This document shows positions 11,256 through 20,508 of a stretch of 64,000 nucleotides of DNA, piece after piece; positions within the stretch are counted from its first letter, which is position 1, and each line of letters opens with the position of its first letter. This stretch comes from Agapanthus africanus. Its lineage: Eukaryota > Streptophyta > Magnoliopsida > Asparagales > Amaryllidaceae. A model generated the notes under the pieces. The model was not told the origin of the DNA, did not search any database, and worked only from the letters and a program-made list of their open reading frames with translations. A program made the translations under genes and the position numbers. The DNA lies in contig CM057338.1 in the NCBI GenBank assembly GCA_030015575.1, positions 131,093,546-131,157,545 on the forward strand, in the 5' to 3' direction.

Positions 11256-11867
11256 TGAGTTACATTAGGAGTACATCAATTGGTTTCGAATAACTCTAGG
11301 ATAGATAACCCAGTAGCAGAATTTAGATTATTTACCGCACTTCACCTGCACGTATACACTTCATTGTTTCATATCCGTGTTACTTTTTATACATTCATTA
11401 CTGTTCATACTCATGCCTGCATATCTCGTGTATCATGTTCATTTATTATTATTTGATATTATGACGCACTGACGTCTGGGTTTTGCATGGCCCAGATCCT
11501 CTATCTCTTTCACAGGCTGATCAGGAGTATTTCAGCTGACAAGCCGAGCAGTGAGGATCCTGTTAGTATCTATTTTAGTTTAGTTTTATTTCTAAACTTT
11601 CATTTACTGATGTGAGCCCGTATTTGGGACGTACTTTCCAGATGTTATTGTTTGTTGGATTTATTGCTTCCGCATATTATTTCTTGACTCGTTTATTCTG
11701 GCATATGGACATGTACTAGATAGTTTATTTTTTATTTTATTGTTCTTGATATCTTATAGACAGCCGTAATGTGACTGTGGAGGGATGTTTCCTAGCCACA
11801 GGTAGCATGGTCAGCTCTGTCACGTGCCGATCTTAGCGCACTCTGGGAAGCGGGGCGTGATATTTGT

Positions 11868-13089
11868 AGAGCGTGAATGAGAACATCTCTAAGCCCCTTA
11901 GATAGGACCAAGGTATCGTAGATGCTCAGGAGAGACGGAAACTTCCGGAAATGGGCCAAGACATTATAGTCCACTGAGGAAGGACTCGGGTTTTCATGAG
12001 CTGGCTCTCCGCCATCTTCTTCATTAGTGACTTGTTTTTCCTTTCCTTTTGGGGCGTTGCCCTGATTTGGCGGTAGAGCCCTACCGCTTCTGAGTTGGAT
12101 TTGATTAGCTTTTGTGGCGAGCTCTCCGTCCTCTTAGGAAAAACATAGCTCTTCCTCAGAGTCGCTACCAAGGTGGACGACATAGCAGGTCACTATAGGG
12201 ATCTCGTCATTAGAGTCTTCTTATAGCTCCTCCAGAATCTCAGCCGCTTCCACGGGGAAGAACTCCTTCAATTGAATCAGACTTCTTTCCTTTTGTTCAT
12301 AGTCTTCGAGAGAATCGATGGAATTTTGAATGGTCGATCTCACCGCAGACTCTTTTTCGCGTCGAGCCGCACTTTTCTTTTTCTTGAGCTTTCTGGCTTT
12401 TAGGCCTGATTAAGCCGAATTAGCAGCTGGAATGGTGGGATTCTTCTGCCCTTCCCATTCAGTTCTGGGCTCTTTCTGAAGCAATTTTAATATCTTCTTC
12501 ATCTTTTTGGACATGTGCATGCTCCATGAAGGCTGCGACGAGTCGGTTTCACTTCTCAGGGTAGCGGGTTTAGCTGTCGGCTCCCAGAAGGCTTCAGCTT
12601 GTGTCTGTATAAAGTTGGTGGTTGTGGCTTGATTATTCACCAACACACTCTTGAACAGTTCGATCTCCCCAGTCTTGTACTACTTCTCGACCCAGTCTTT
12701 GAAAATATAGCAATCCTTGATCGCATGGCTCACTACTCGGTGGTACGGGAAATATAGAGGATTGTCGGTCATTTTTGCTTTGTGGGATCTTTTCGACTCT
12801 AGCAATTGTAGACCATTGCTCAGGGCATCTTTGAATATCTTGCGGACCTTGTCCCTTCTGAAAGAGTAAACCTTATTCTTTCTCTACTTTAGGGAAGGCC
12901 CTTCACCTTCCAGCACTGGCTTTCGAGACCGGTTGGTTTTGGATTCTCCTGCCTTTCGCTTGTCTTCATTGTCAGACGTATTGAAGCATTGGTATTGCTG
13001 GAATTCCCGCTTCTACGATTGTCGTCCCTCTTGCTCTTCCAAGACTTGTCATCCTGAGAGTCCGGGATAGACTCTTACTTCAAGCGTTC
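11868..13089 (-). pseudogene. Element X gag C-terminal and pre-protease region, with one CX2HX4HX4C-type finger remnant
   Basis: Read right to left, the finger lies at about 12690-12765 as PYHRVVSHAIKDCYIFKDW. The first cysteine is replaced by phenylalanine and a stop follows within four codons. Lysine-rich sequence (12410-12646) and acidic sequence (11926-12183) come next. The frame then carries DYNVLAHFRKFPSLLSIYD (11863-11974), the block just before the protease in Tat polyproteins. The region ends at the solo LTR. Fingers of this spacing occur where Tat elements have their nucleic-acid-binding segment; the function here is inferred. Confidence 0.7.
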
Positions 13090-14230
13090 CAACATTTGAA
13101 CTCTCTTAATCAGCTCTTGAAATGTCTTGAGGCCTGCTGTACATAAGAATAGGACCATCCAATTGCTGAGGTTCCCAATAAGGAGACTGATGGACTGGTC
13201 CTGCTCTAGCAGCGGTTCACACTTGACAGTGAGGTTGCGCCATCAAGCAATAAAGTCCGTGTTGCTTTCGTTTTTCCCCATTTTGGTCCTCACAAGGTCA
13301 GCAATGGAGATTTTATCACTGACACTCATGAACCTTTGCCGAAACAGAGACTCCATTTGGGCGAAAGTAGTGATGGACCCGTCTGGTATACTTGCGTACC
13401 AGTCGAAAGCGACACCAGTCAGGCTGTTAACAAACTAACGAAGAAGGAGTGCATCATTGCGCCCTGTGTTTCCGCACGACGCTTTAAAGTGGATGACGTG
13501 CTGATTTGCATTTCCCGTCCCGTCAAATCTTCCGAACTTAGGAATGACGTAGCCACTGGGAAACTCGATCAGATCGTACTATGCGGGATATGGCCGTCCA
13601 CTACTACCAATTTCTTTCTGAGTTTCGGTTTCAGCTACCAATATTTTAACCTTACTGGTGACCAAATCCATTATCCGATCTTGTGTTAGCGAGATGGTGC
13701 TATTCGGAGCTAAGGCGTTCCCAGAAGTGGAATGTGGCCTGCTTTCGTGCGGCTCGCCTAAACTTGGACCCAAAGGTACAGGCATCAGTTGCTTCGGGTC
13801 GTTATCACCCGGCTCATGAGTAGAAACTTGTGCTTGATTGGAAGGCGCCCGAGCAATTTGAGCCATGAGCTGCATCACAACATTCGTCAGGTCATCAATT
13901 TTTTAACAAAGCTTGGTCATCTCTTTATCTTTGCTCCTGAGCTATTTTCGAAGCTCTTGAAGCAGCTCTTGCTCTGCGGTCCTGGGCAGAAAGTCGGCTC
14001 TTCTTCGCTGTCCGATCTTGATTCCACATGGACTGAGTGGTCCTTCTTCCTATCGGCCTCATCGAGCGGGTTTTTAACGTCCAGCGGAAGCAGCTGATCT
14101 TGTGAAACGGCAATCACATTCAAGCCAGATTGGGCTTGGGATATGGTGACACCATCCTTGCTTTTGCTGCGCAAGTTGTCGCTGGGACACGCGCCCGCCA
14201 TATAGACCGTATGGATAACATATCCAGCCG
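13090..14230 (-). pseudogene. Element X gag (capsid part)
   Basis: The first readable residues (GVTISQAQSGLNVIAV, about 14115-14165) are a gag N-terminal region with a frame change near 13917. The frame 13579-13878 begins MMQLMAQIARAPSNQ. It runs into a capsid-like domain in another frame (YVIPKFGRFDGTGN, then FVNSLTGVAFDWYASIPDGS, about 13330-13570). A stop interrupts it near 13243. Gag would form the virus-like particle. The gag start is close to the truncated 5' LTR, and no primer-binding site or 5' UTR can be seen between them. Confidence 0.7.
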
Positions 14231-14235
14231 CCATA
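14231..14235. repeat. Target-site duplication CCATA, left copy, of the solo LTR-C
   Basis: CCATA precedes TGTTCCCG and is repeated exactly at 17591-17595, directly after GAGAACA. It defines both ends of LTR-C. Confidence 0.9.
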
Positions 14236-14449
14236 TGTTCCCGCCAAAAAAATTTTGCGCAAAAGAGCCCAAGGTATCAAATGGCAGCGATACGTTTAAA
14301 AAATGTGAACTAGTATTTTCCGGGCTGTATTTTGACAAACTCCCGAATGTGAAACAGCTAAATTCTGATAGCATCGAAAACGTCTCGAAAAAGCCTTCGA
14401 TTTAATATATTATGGGCCTCATAATTCATCCGGGATCAAAAGCTATAAG

Positions 14450-14800
14450 GCATCACGTGCCCACACGTGACCGGGCATCACATGCAGACACATGACCATT
14501 TACAGGCAAAGCCTGTAGGCACTAAATAAAATAAATAATTGTAAATAATTGATCAGTGGGGGTCACAGGCCAACACGTGATAGGCTCTTAAACCTTCTGA
14601 AACAATAGAATTAAATTCCAATTAAATAATTAATCAGTGGGGTCACGTGCCAACACGTGATGGGTTTCTGAGCCCTCTAAACCAATAGAATTAAATTCTA
14701 ATTAATTGGTCAATCAGTGGGGTCACGTGCTAACACGTGATAGGCTCTTAAACCTTCTCAACTAATAGAATTAAACTCTAATTAAGAGGGATAGAGAACC
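14450..14800 (+). repeat. U3 repeats with palindromic CACGTG boxes
   Basis: Three to four units of about 80 bp each contain TCACGTGCCAACACGTGA, GAATTAAATTC and AATCAGTGGGGTCACG. CACGTG is the core of the plant G-box, bound by bZIP and bHLH factors. The position upstream of the TATA box suits an enhancer, but this is inference. Confidence 0.8.
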
Positions 14801-15292
14801 CTAACTGGAAAAATATTTCTTTAAATCTTTCCAAACAAAAAAATTGTGCTCCGTAAAGTGGAGCACCATTGGATTAAAAATCCAATGGTGATTAAAAATC
14901 ACCAATTTATAGAAAGATTCTATACAAGGAAAGATTTCCCTGAAATTTTCCAGGAATAACAGATAAAAGATCTTTTGGATTAAAAATCAAATGGTGAATA
15001 AAATTCATTGAGTGATCTAAAAGATCATGTTGGTTACAAAATCAATTAAAATCTTTCAATGAAAGATTGACTAAATAAACTGATTCTTTTCTTTCTCCTA
15101 TAAATAAAAGCCAAGATGGAAGAAAAGAGATACAATACCAGAGAGAAAAAAGAAGAGAATTTAATTTTCCAGAGAGAAAAGAAGATTTCCTTAGAAGAGA
15201 AAGAAACCATAGGCGAGAAAAAAAAGATCATAAGCTCCACAAAACAAAAAGAGAATTTAATTCTCAAACTAAGAGTTTAACTCTTCTGAATA

Positions 15293-15690
15293 AGAACTTA
15301 GTTCTTCCTTTGGTTGAAGATCTGCAGAAGTAGATCTCCCCATAAGTTGAGAATTTAATTCTCATCGGGGAGATTCTGCCATGCAGATCCAAAACTTAGA
15401 GGGAGAATTGAGTTTAAGAAATTTAATTCCTCCAAATACTTAGGAATTTAATTCCTCCAACAGTGACAGGGTTTAACCCTTAAATCAAGAACTTAGTTCT
15501 TCTTCATGGTTGAAGATCTGTAGAAGCAGATCTCCCCATAAGTTGAGAATTTAATTCTCATCGGGGAGATTCTGCCATGTAGATCCAAAACTTAGAGGGA
15601 GATTTGAGTTTAAAGAATTTAATTCTTTCAAAACACATGGGAATTTAATTCCTCTAAATAAAATTAGGGTTTAACCCTATAAAAAAATTT
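15293..15690 (+). repeat. Tandem duplication of about 195 bp downstream of the TATA box of LTR-C
   Basis: The unit from GAACTTAGTTCTTC through GAGAATTTAATTCTCATCGG to GGGTTTAACCCT occurs at 15293-15487 and again at 15488-15690. Most of it consists of short palindromes of the form arm-TTTAA-arm. Confidence 0.85.
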
Positions 15691-15749
15691 AATTCTTAAA
15701 CAAGGGACTTAAAACTCTCCATGCACCTAAAGAAGTCAGTATCCAATCT

Positions 15750-16230
15750 GATCACGTGGCAACACGTGGCCCTCCCTTCGATGATCATAAAAGAACGAAT
15801 GAGACATGGGCACGTGTCCCCACGTGACCCTTAAATAAACTCCTCAAGATGAGAGAAAAAACTTGGAGGCAATGCCTCACATGCTCCCATGTGACCCCTG
15901 AACAAACTTCTCAAAAATAAAGGCAAAATAGACTTTGGGCGCCCTCACGTGTCCCCACGTGACCCCTGACAAACACCTCTTTAAAAAAGAGAAGATGGAA
16001 AGAACTGAAGGATTAAAATCCAATGCATGGGTGCCCTCACGTGTCCCCATGTGACCCCTTATCCCTTTAATATCCAGTGCATGGATGCCCATCACATGCC
16101 CACACGTGATGACCTGGAAGATTGAAAGTGTTTAACACTTATTTAAATATTCTGAGAATAAAATAAAGGAAGCTTAGTCCAATCCTAGGGCGCCTCACAT
16201 GTCCTCACGTGAGCGCTTCATCTTTTTAGT
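15750..16230 (+). repeat. Series of CACGTGTCCCCACGTGACCCC repeats in LTR-C (irregular spacing)
   Basis: Short blocks resembling CACGTGTCCCCACGTGACC recur at about 15756, 15808, 15872, 15948, 16038, 16090 and 16196, with 50-90 bp spacing. Each is itself an imperfect inverted repeat with a CCC loop. Confidence 0.75.
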
Positions 16231-16759
16231 GTTTAACACTATTTTAAGTACTGCATCCTTAACACTATTTTATATGCATCACGTGGGAACAAATGACCGC
16301 CAGATATGTGCTAGTGTTTAACCAGTCTTAAGCTAAATTGGCTAAATCTTCCAGAGGCAGTACCCATTTCTTTTGACCGAGCCTCAAACACACTTTTGTC
16401 TTCCAAAATTGATCATCTCATATGAGTGCTTAGCACTCAATAAAAGACAAAATATGGTCAGAACCCAGACCCATGCTTAGCATTGCTAAATAATGGAGGG
16501 CTGAACCCAGACAAATGTTCAACAGTCCAAACAAAGGTCCAACATTTCAAACCTAATTGGACTTAGCCCAAGTTGGCCATAAGCCCTCAATTCAGATTTA
16601 ACCGAGCCCATGTGCTCATAATCCAATTAATTGATGTTAATCCCAAATTGGACTACAGATTTCCCAATCAACATTAGTTCAAGAGTACATCTCTTCACTC
16701 CTTTAATATTTGTCGTTGTAATCCTTCAACGTCTTCAGAGAGGTGACGGGTCCCGATAA

Positions 16760-17175
16760 CCAATCATTCCACGGACTATGGGGTACTTAAACCCATGGAC
16801 TATGATGTCCTTAATCTCGAACTGTGGGGTCCTTAAGCCCATGGATTATGATATCCTTAACCTTTACAGACTATGATGTCTTTAAATTGGACCACCATGT
16901 CCTTAAACTGGTAATCGGCCGCAATGTCCCTAAACAAAACAATAGAGTCCAAATGCTCTTTTGTTGGATCTAAATGATCCCGCTAAGTTGATCTCAGTCT
17001 AAAATTAGACTAATGTGTCCTTAATAAACGTTAAGTTGACCTTAGTCTAAAATTAGACTAACATGTCCTTAACAAACGTTAAGTCGATCTTAGTCTAAAA
17101 TTAGACTAACGTATCCTTAACACACGTTTAAGTTGATCTTAGTCTCAAATGAGACTAACGTATCCTTAAACCCAA
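16760..17175 (+). repeat. Two tandem repeat families near the 3' end of LTR-C
   Basis: From about 16770 to 16905 the unit GACTATGATGTCCTTAA is repeated with variation. From 16985 to 17170 a unit of about 57 bp containing TTAGTCTAAAATTAGACTAA occurs four times. The same families appear inverted in the element 3 LTR at 28750-29065 (hugely expanded GACATCATAGTCC array) and 25740-25800. Confidence 0.85.
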
Positions 17176-17590
17176 CCCCCAAACCCAAATCTAAGAAGAT
17201 ACGGATTTGTACTAATCCACGCCCTACGGGCAACAACATAAATTAGTTTCCGTATACAATCCACGGGCAACCAAAAACAAAACAAACACACACGGCACGA
17301 AGTGACCATCTGGAGAAGGAGAAAGTGGTTACCACGATGTGGTAGCGTAATTAACTGCAGGGGCTTGCGCCTGCAGGGAAGAGCGTCCCCACAATCAAAA
17401 ACCCCTCAATGAGGGGGAATCTGACGAAGTCTGCTAAATCGGCTGCATACGTTTAAACCTTCGATACATGGTGTAATAAATCAACTTAGCATCTTCGGAG
17501 AAGTGGACAGATAGCACTAATTAGCATCTGCTCCCAAATTCAGGCAAGACGGACCTACGCGGTTGCATCTCTGTGTTTCAGAGGAGAACA

Positions 17591-18504
17591 CCATATAGCC
17601 CCGGAATTAGGAGTTGAACTCCCGAAAAGGATTTTTTATCTATGGAATTAAACTCCAAAAGATTTTGAGTGGAGTTAAACTCCCAAAAACGATTTTTTAT
17701 TTATGGAGTTAAACTCCAAAAGATTTTGAATAGAGTTAAACTCCTAAAAGGGTTTTACATATGGAGTTAAACTCCAAAAGATTTTGATAAATGGAGTTGA
17801 ACTTCCAGAAATCTTTGGAGATGATGAAAGGGGACCATTTTCTTCTCCCTTTTAGCCCTGGATCTTCTTTTGAGCATCGGATATTCCTAAAGTGGGGTTT
17901 TTGGAGATGGGTCTCCTTTTTCCTCCTCTCTGTTGACTGGATCTTGGAGAAAAGGGGGTGAGACTTAAAAATCTTTCCTTTTAGGGATTTGATGGAAGAT
18001 CCGAGCTCCCCTTTTAGGGTTTTATGGTGAAAAACTATTGCTTTTCGGAAAAAGAAGAGTTAAACTCTTGATTTAATTCAAAAAAAGAGAGAGAAGGTTT
18101 AGAACCTTAAAGAAGAAGAAGAAGGCACAGACCCCTAATTTTTGAGAGAGTGAAAAAGTTGTTGATATTTCATCGTGTTTGTCTTTATAGGCTATACACT
18201 TTACATATAGCCCCTTGAGTTTTGCCAAATGGCACTTGTGCCACCCATGCCTTATGTGTTTATTTCTTTTTGCACATAAGCCATGGGGTTTACAAAATTT
18301 TGGCTTTCTACCCATTTTTCATACATTTATTTCTAAAAAATTACATTGAACTAATTTATTGCTTCATTCTTGGCATGGAACCGGCCCCTTCCATTCTTGG
18401 TCTTGACTTAGGCTTTGGTCCGCTTCGCTTGAGCTTGGGCCCTCTTGGCTGGGGGTTGACTGACTTTGACTTGGTCAACCGAGGTGTAATTTTTTACCCC
18501 AACA
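17591..18504 (-). mobile_element. Truncated 5' LTR (LTR-A) of element X
   Basis: It matches 1553-2469 of the 3' LTR and ends ACCCCAACA, followed by the TGGAG duplication at 18505. About 550 bp at the U5 end (the equivalent of 1003-1550) are missing. Directly left of the nested solo LTR-C the sequence is already near gag. The U5 end, primer-binding site and 5' UTR therefore seem to have been deleted. The minus-strand TATA box is at about 18185-18193. Confidence 0.85.
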
Positions 18505-18509
18505 TGGAG

Positions 18510-20508
18510 GAGTCGACCCGACTGAGATTTGAGTAAATAGAATTCGAGTAGGTTAATATGGGACTGCTGAAGTGCCGTTAGATTTACACTTGTAACTACC
18601 CCAAGTACTCCGAGTATAATAGATTATAACTGTTAGATTGACTTAGTTGATTTGATTGGTTGATTATAACATACCTTGATCGAAACCATAGATTGCAAAA
18701 GGTGAAGAATGAAGTCAAGTAAGTCGAGTAGAATATGAGTCATGTCAATTGCAATACTGGGTCGAGTTAAGTTAGTTCGAGTAGATTGAGTTCGAGTTTA
18801 AGTCTAGTGTTTATGTTCAAGATTGGGTTCGAGTTTGGATTCAAATCAAGTTAGAATTTGTATTCAGTTTCTAGGCATATCTTATTAATAGATTTAATCT
18901 TATAAATTTCTTGAGTTTAGAAAATATCGATAAACACTACACATGGATGGTAGGATTTGTGTTTTTTTTCAAAGACGATTATCGTTTGATTAATTCCACG
19001 CTAAGGTTACGACCTATATTTAGGGAGAGGCAAGTGGTTATCATTGTCTCTGGCAACCCCGAGACAACTAACAAGAGAAGATACCACTCAAACCAATCTG
19101 CAATCTAAATACGTAATCTAGACTAGTATTTTGATTTCTAAGATATTTTAGTAAAAAGTCATTTAAAAATGCTCGAGGGCTTTTAATTCTTTCTGAAGCC
19201 TCGAATAACTTTTTAATAAAAATATGTTGCTTAAAAAGTCAAGATTTTTGTATAAAAACGTATTTTATATTTTGTGGTATTTTAGTGTAAAAATCCAACT
19301 TTTAAAGTTTATGGTATTTTAATGAAAAATACCACTTTTGGAAACTTGCTGGTATTTTTGTGTAATTTTAATATTTCATTTAAAAATATAGTTTTTACAA
19401 TTTGTTTTCATTGAAAATATGAATTTATGATTTATATCAATTTTCAACGATTTAATTTGTTTTAAAAGTTGTATTTCTTTAAAATCGTATTTTATTCCTT
19501 CCAAGCCCGAATTCTCCGTGAGGAGTTCTGTATCTCGCACTACTGTCCTAAGGACGTGCGATAACCCACACCATCCACTAATAGGTCCCCAAAGAGGGTT
19601 GTAGAAGCGTATTTGTAAAGGATAAAAAAAATTCGGTATTTTACTTGAAGGTATTTTAGCGAAAATTGATTCTTTGTGACAACATACTATCGTGCTATGA
19701 ATCCATGGTGTGTGTGAGTTAGGTAGGTCATTACCCTATGCATGATATTATCTAAATTCATGTTAAGCATAAAAGATGTTAAATGAACTATATGGTGTAT
19801 GTGTGTGTGTGTTACTATATCTTTATCTTGAAAGAAGGTAAAAATGTAAGCCACATGTTATCACAACATTCGTTATAAGTCAGTTCTATGAAAACAATTT
19901 TTCATAAGTGCACTATTGATAACTTTATTTTGTAGATTTAGTATGAAGATAGAAAGAGATCATATGAAAGCGATTACTTAAATATTGAGTTTAGTTATAA
20001 GGTATAAAACATAGGATGATTGGTGACATGGCCATAAAAAGAATCCAACAAGGAGAGACAGAAAGAGAGACGAATAGAGGGGTCGAAAGGACGAAGGGAA
20101 GAGGACTTACTCGCTGTGTGTATAACAACCAATTCACCGCTTAGTAGGAATAGGGTATGCTTTGAGTGCACGGAAAAAAGGTTCGGTTGATTGTACGGAA
20201 AAGGGTTTGGTACATTGATGTTGCGGTGCCTTCGAAAGAGATGATGTCAGGTGGCGGCGACGTCATAGTTGATGAAGAGGAGAAGCTAGAGTATGCACGT
20301 CATTGTAACTGCGGTGGTTTTTGAATGGAACTTCGATGTCTACGGGCGATGGCTTCACATTAGACTTGGGAGAAAAGTGTTTGAGAGGAATTTTGAGTTG
20401 GGATTTCTGTATATTTCTGAGTGGAGAACTAAGAAATAGTCTAGGTTATTTATAGGAGAGGGGAAAAGAAGGATTGTGTAGAAAAGAGACTTAAAGAGTA
20501 TTAAAAAT
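18510..20508 (-). mobile_element. Outer LTR-B, second segment
   Basis: This segment continues 345-1002 after element X. The block at 18935-18995 (ACATGGATGGTAGGATTTGTG) matches 21550-21580 of the solo copy, and 19500-19610 matches 22065-22165. The conserved CATTACCC-containing block at 19690-19740 and a minus-strand TATA box (CTATAAATAACC, about 20442-20453) also match. It is interrupted by the solo LTR-B at 20509. No coding region is visible. Confidence 0.8.

Larger units (their letters stand above)
8745..11862 (+). mobile_element. Solo LTR of a Tekay-type chromovirus
   Basis: It starts TGTAACACCCTAGTTC, ends GGAAGCGGGGCGTGATA, and is 3,118 bp long. It matches the left LTR of the Tekay element at 56547-59726 along its length, and the start of the right LTR at 63175. 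Both sides carry TTTGT. It splits the protease region of element X: the YNVLAHFRKFPS part is on the right and the DEDLLLGT part on the left, whereas the two are contiguous in element 2. CT-rich tracts at 9375-9480 and 9700-10130 create long proline- and serine-rich open frames that I do not treat as genes. Confidence 0.95.
14236..17590 (+). mobile_element. Solo LTR-C (Tat-like family), 3,355 bp
   Basis: It starts TGTTCCCGCC and ends GGAGGAGAACA, with CCATA on both sides. It aligns in reverse with the LTR of element 3 (25310-30962). Both have the hairpin block GGTGAT...ATCACC and CCATTGGAT...ATCCAATGG (14868-14905 here, 30360-30400 there), the 'gactatgatgtcctt' block and the terminal block shared with 1-344. 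A TATA box CCTATAAATA (15099-15108) on the plus strand gives the orientation and a U3 of about 865 bp. It is inserted in the 5' LTR or leader of element X. Confidence 0.92.
1003..18504 (-). mobile_element. Element X: Ty3/gypsy Tat-type retrotransposon, decayed, with two nested solo LTRs
   Basis: In element orientation (right to left) the order is: truncated 5' LTR (17591-18504), gag (13090-14230), protease region (8400-11974), RT, RNase H, archaeal-type RNase H and integrase (3992-7250). These are followed by a repeat-rich 3' UTR, a polypurine tract (2470-2483) and the 3' LTR (1003-2469). The RNase H duplication and the long gag-protease spacer place it in the Tat group. TGGAG duplications flank it. 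It is interrupted by a solo Tekay LTR (8745-11862) and a solo LTR-C (14236-17590). Over a 300-bp aligned stretch the two LTRs differ by roughly 8% by eye, so it is an old insertion. Many stops and two lost catalytic residues make it defective. Confidence 0.9.

Noticed and set aside
14199-14206. CCATATAG at 14199 as the left duplication of the solo LTR-C
   Set aside because: A second CCATA at 14231-14235 directly abuts a TGTTCCC start that matches the other LTR-C start, and is the better boundary.
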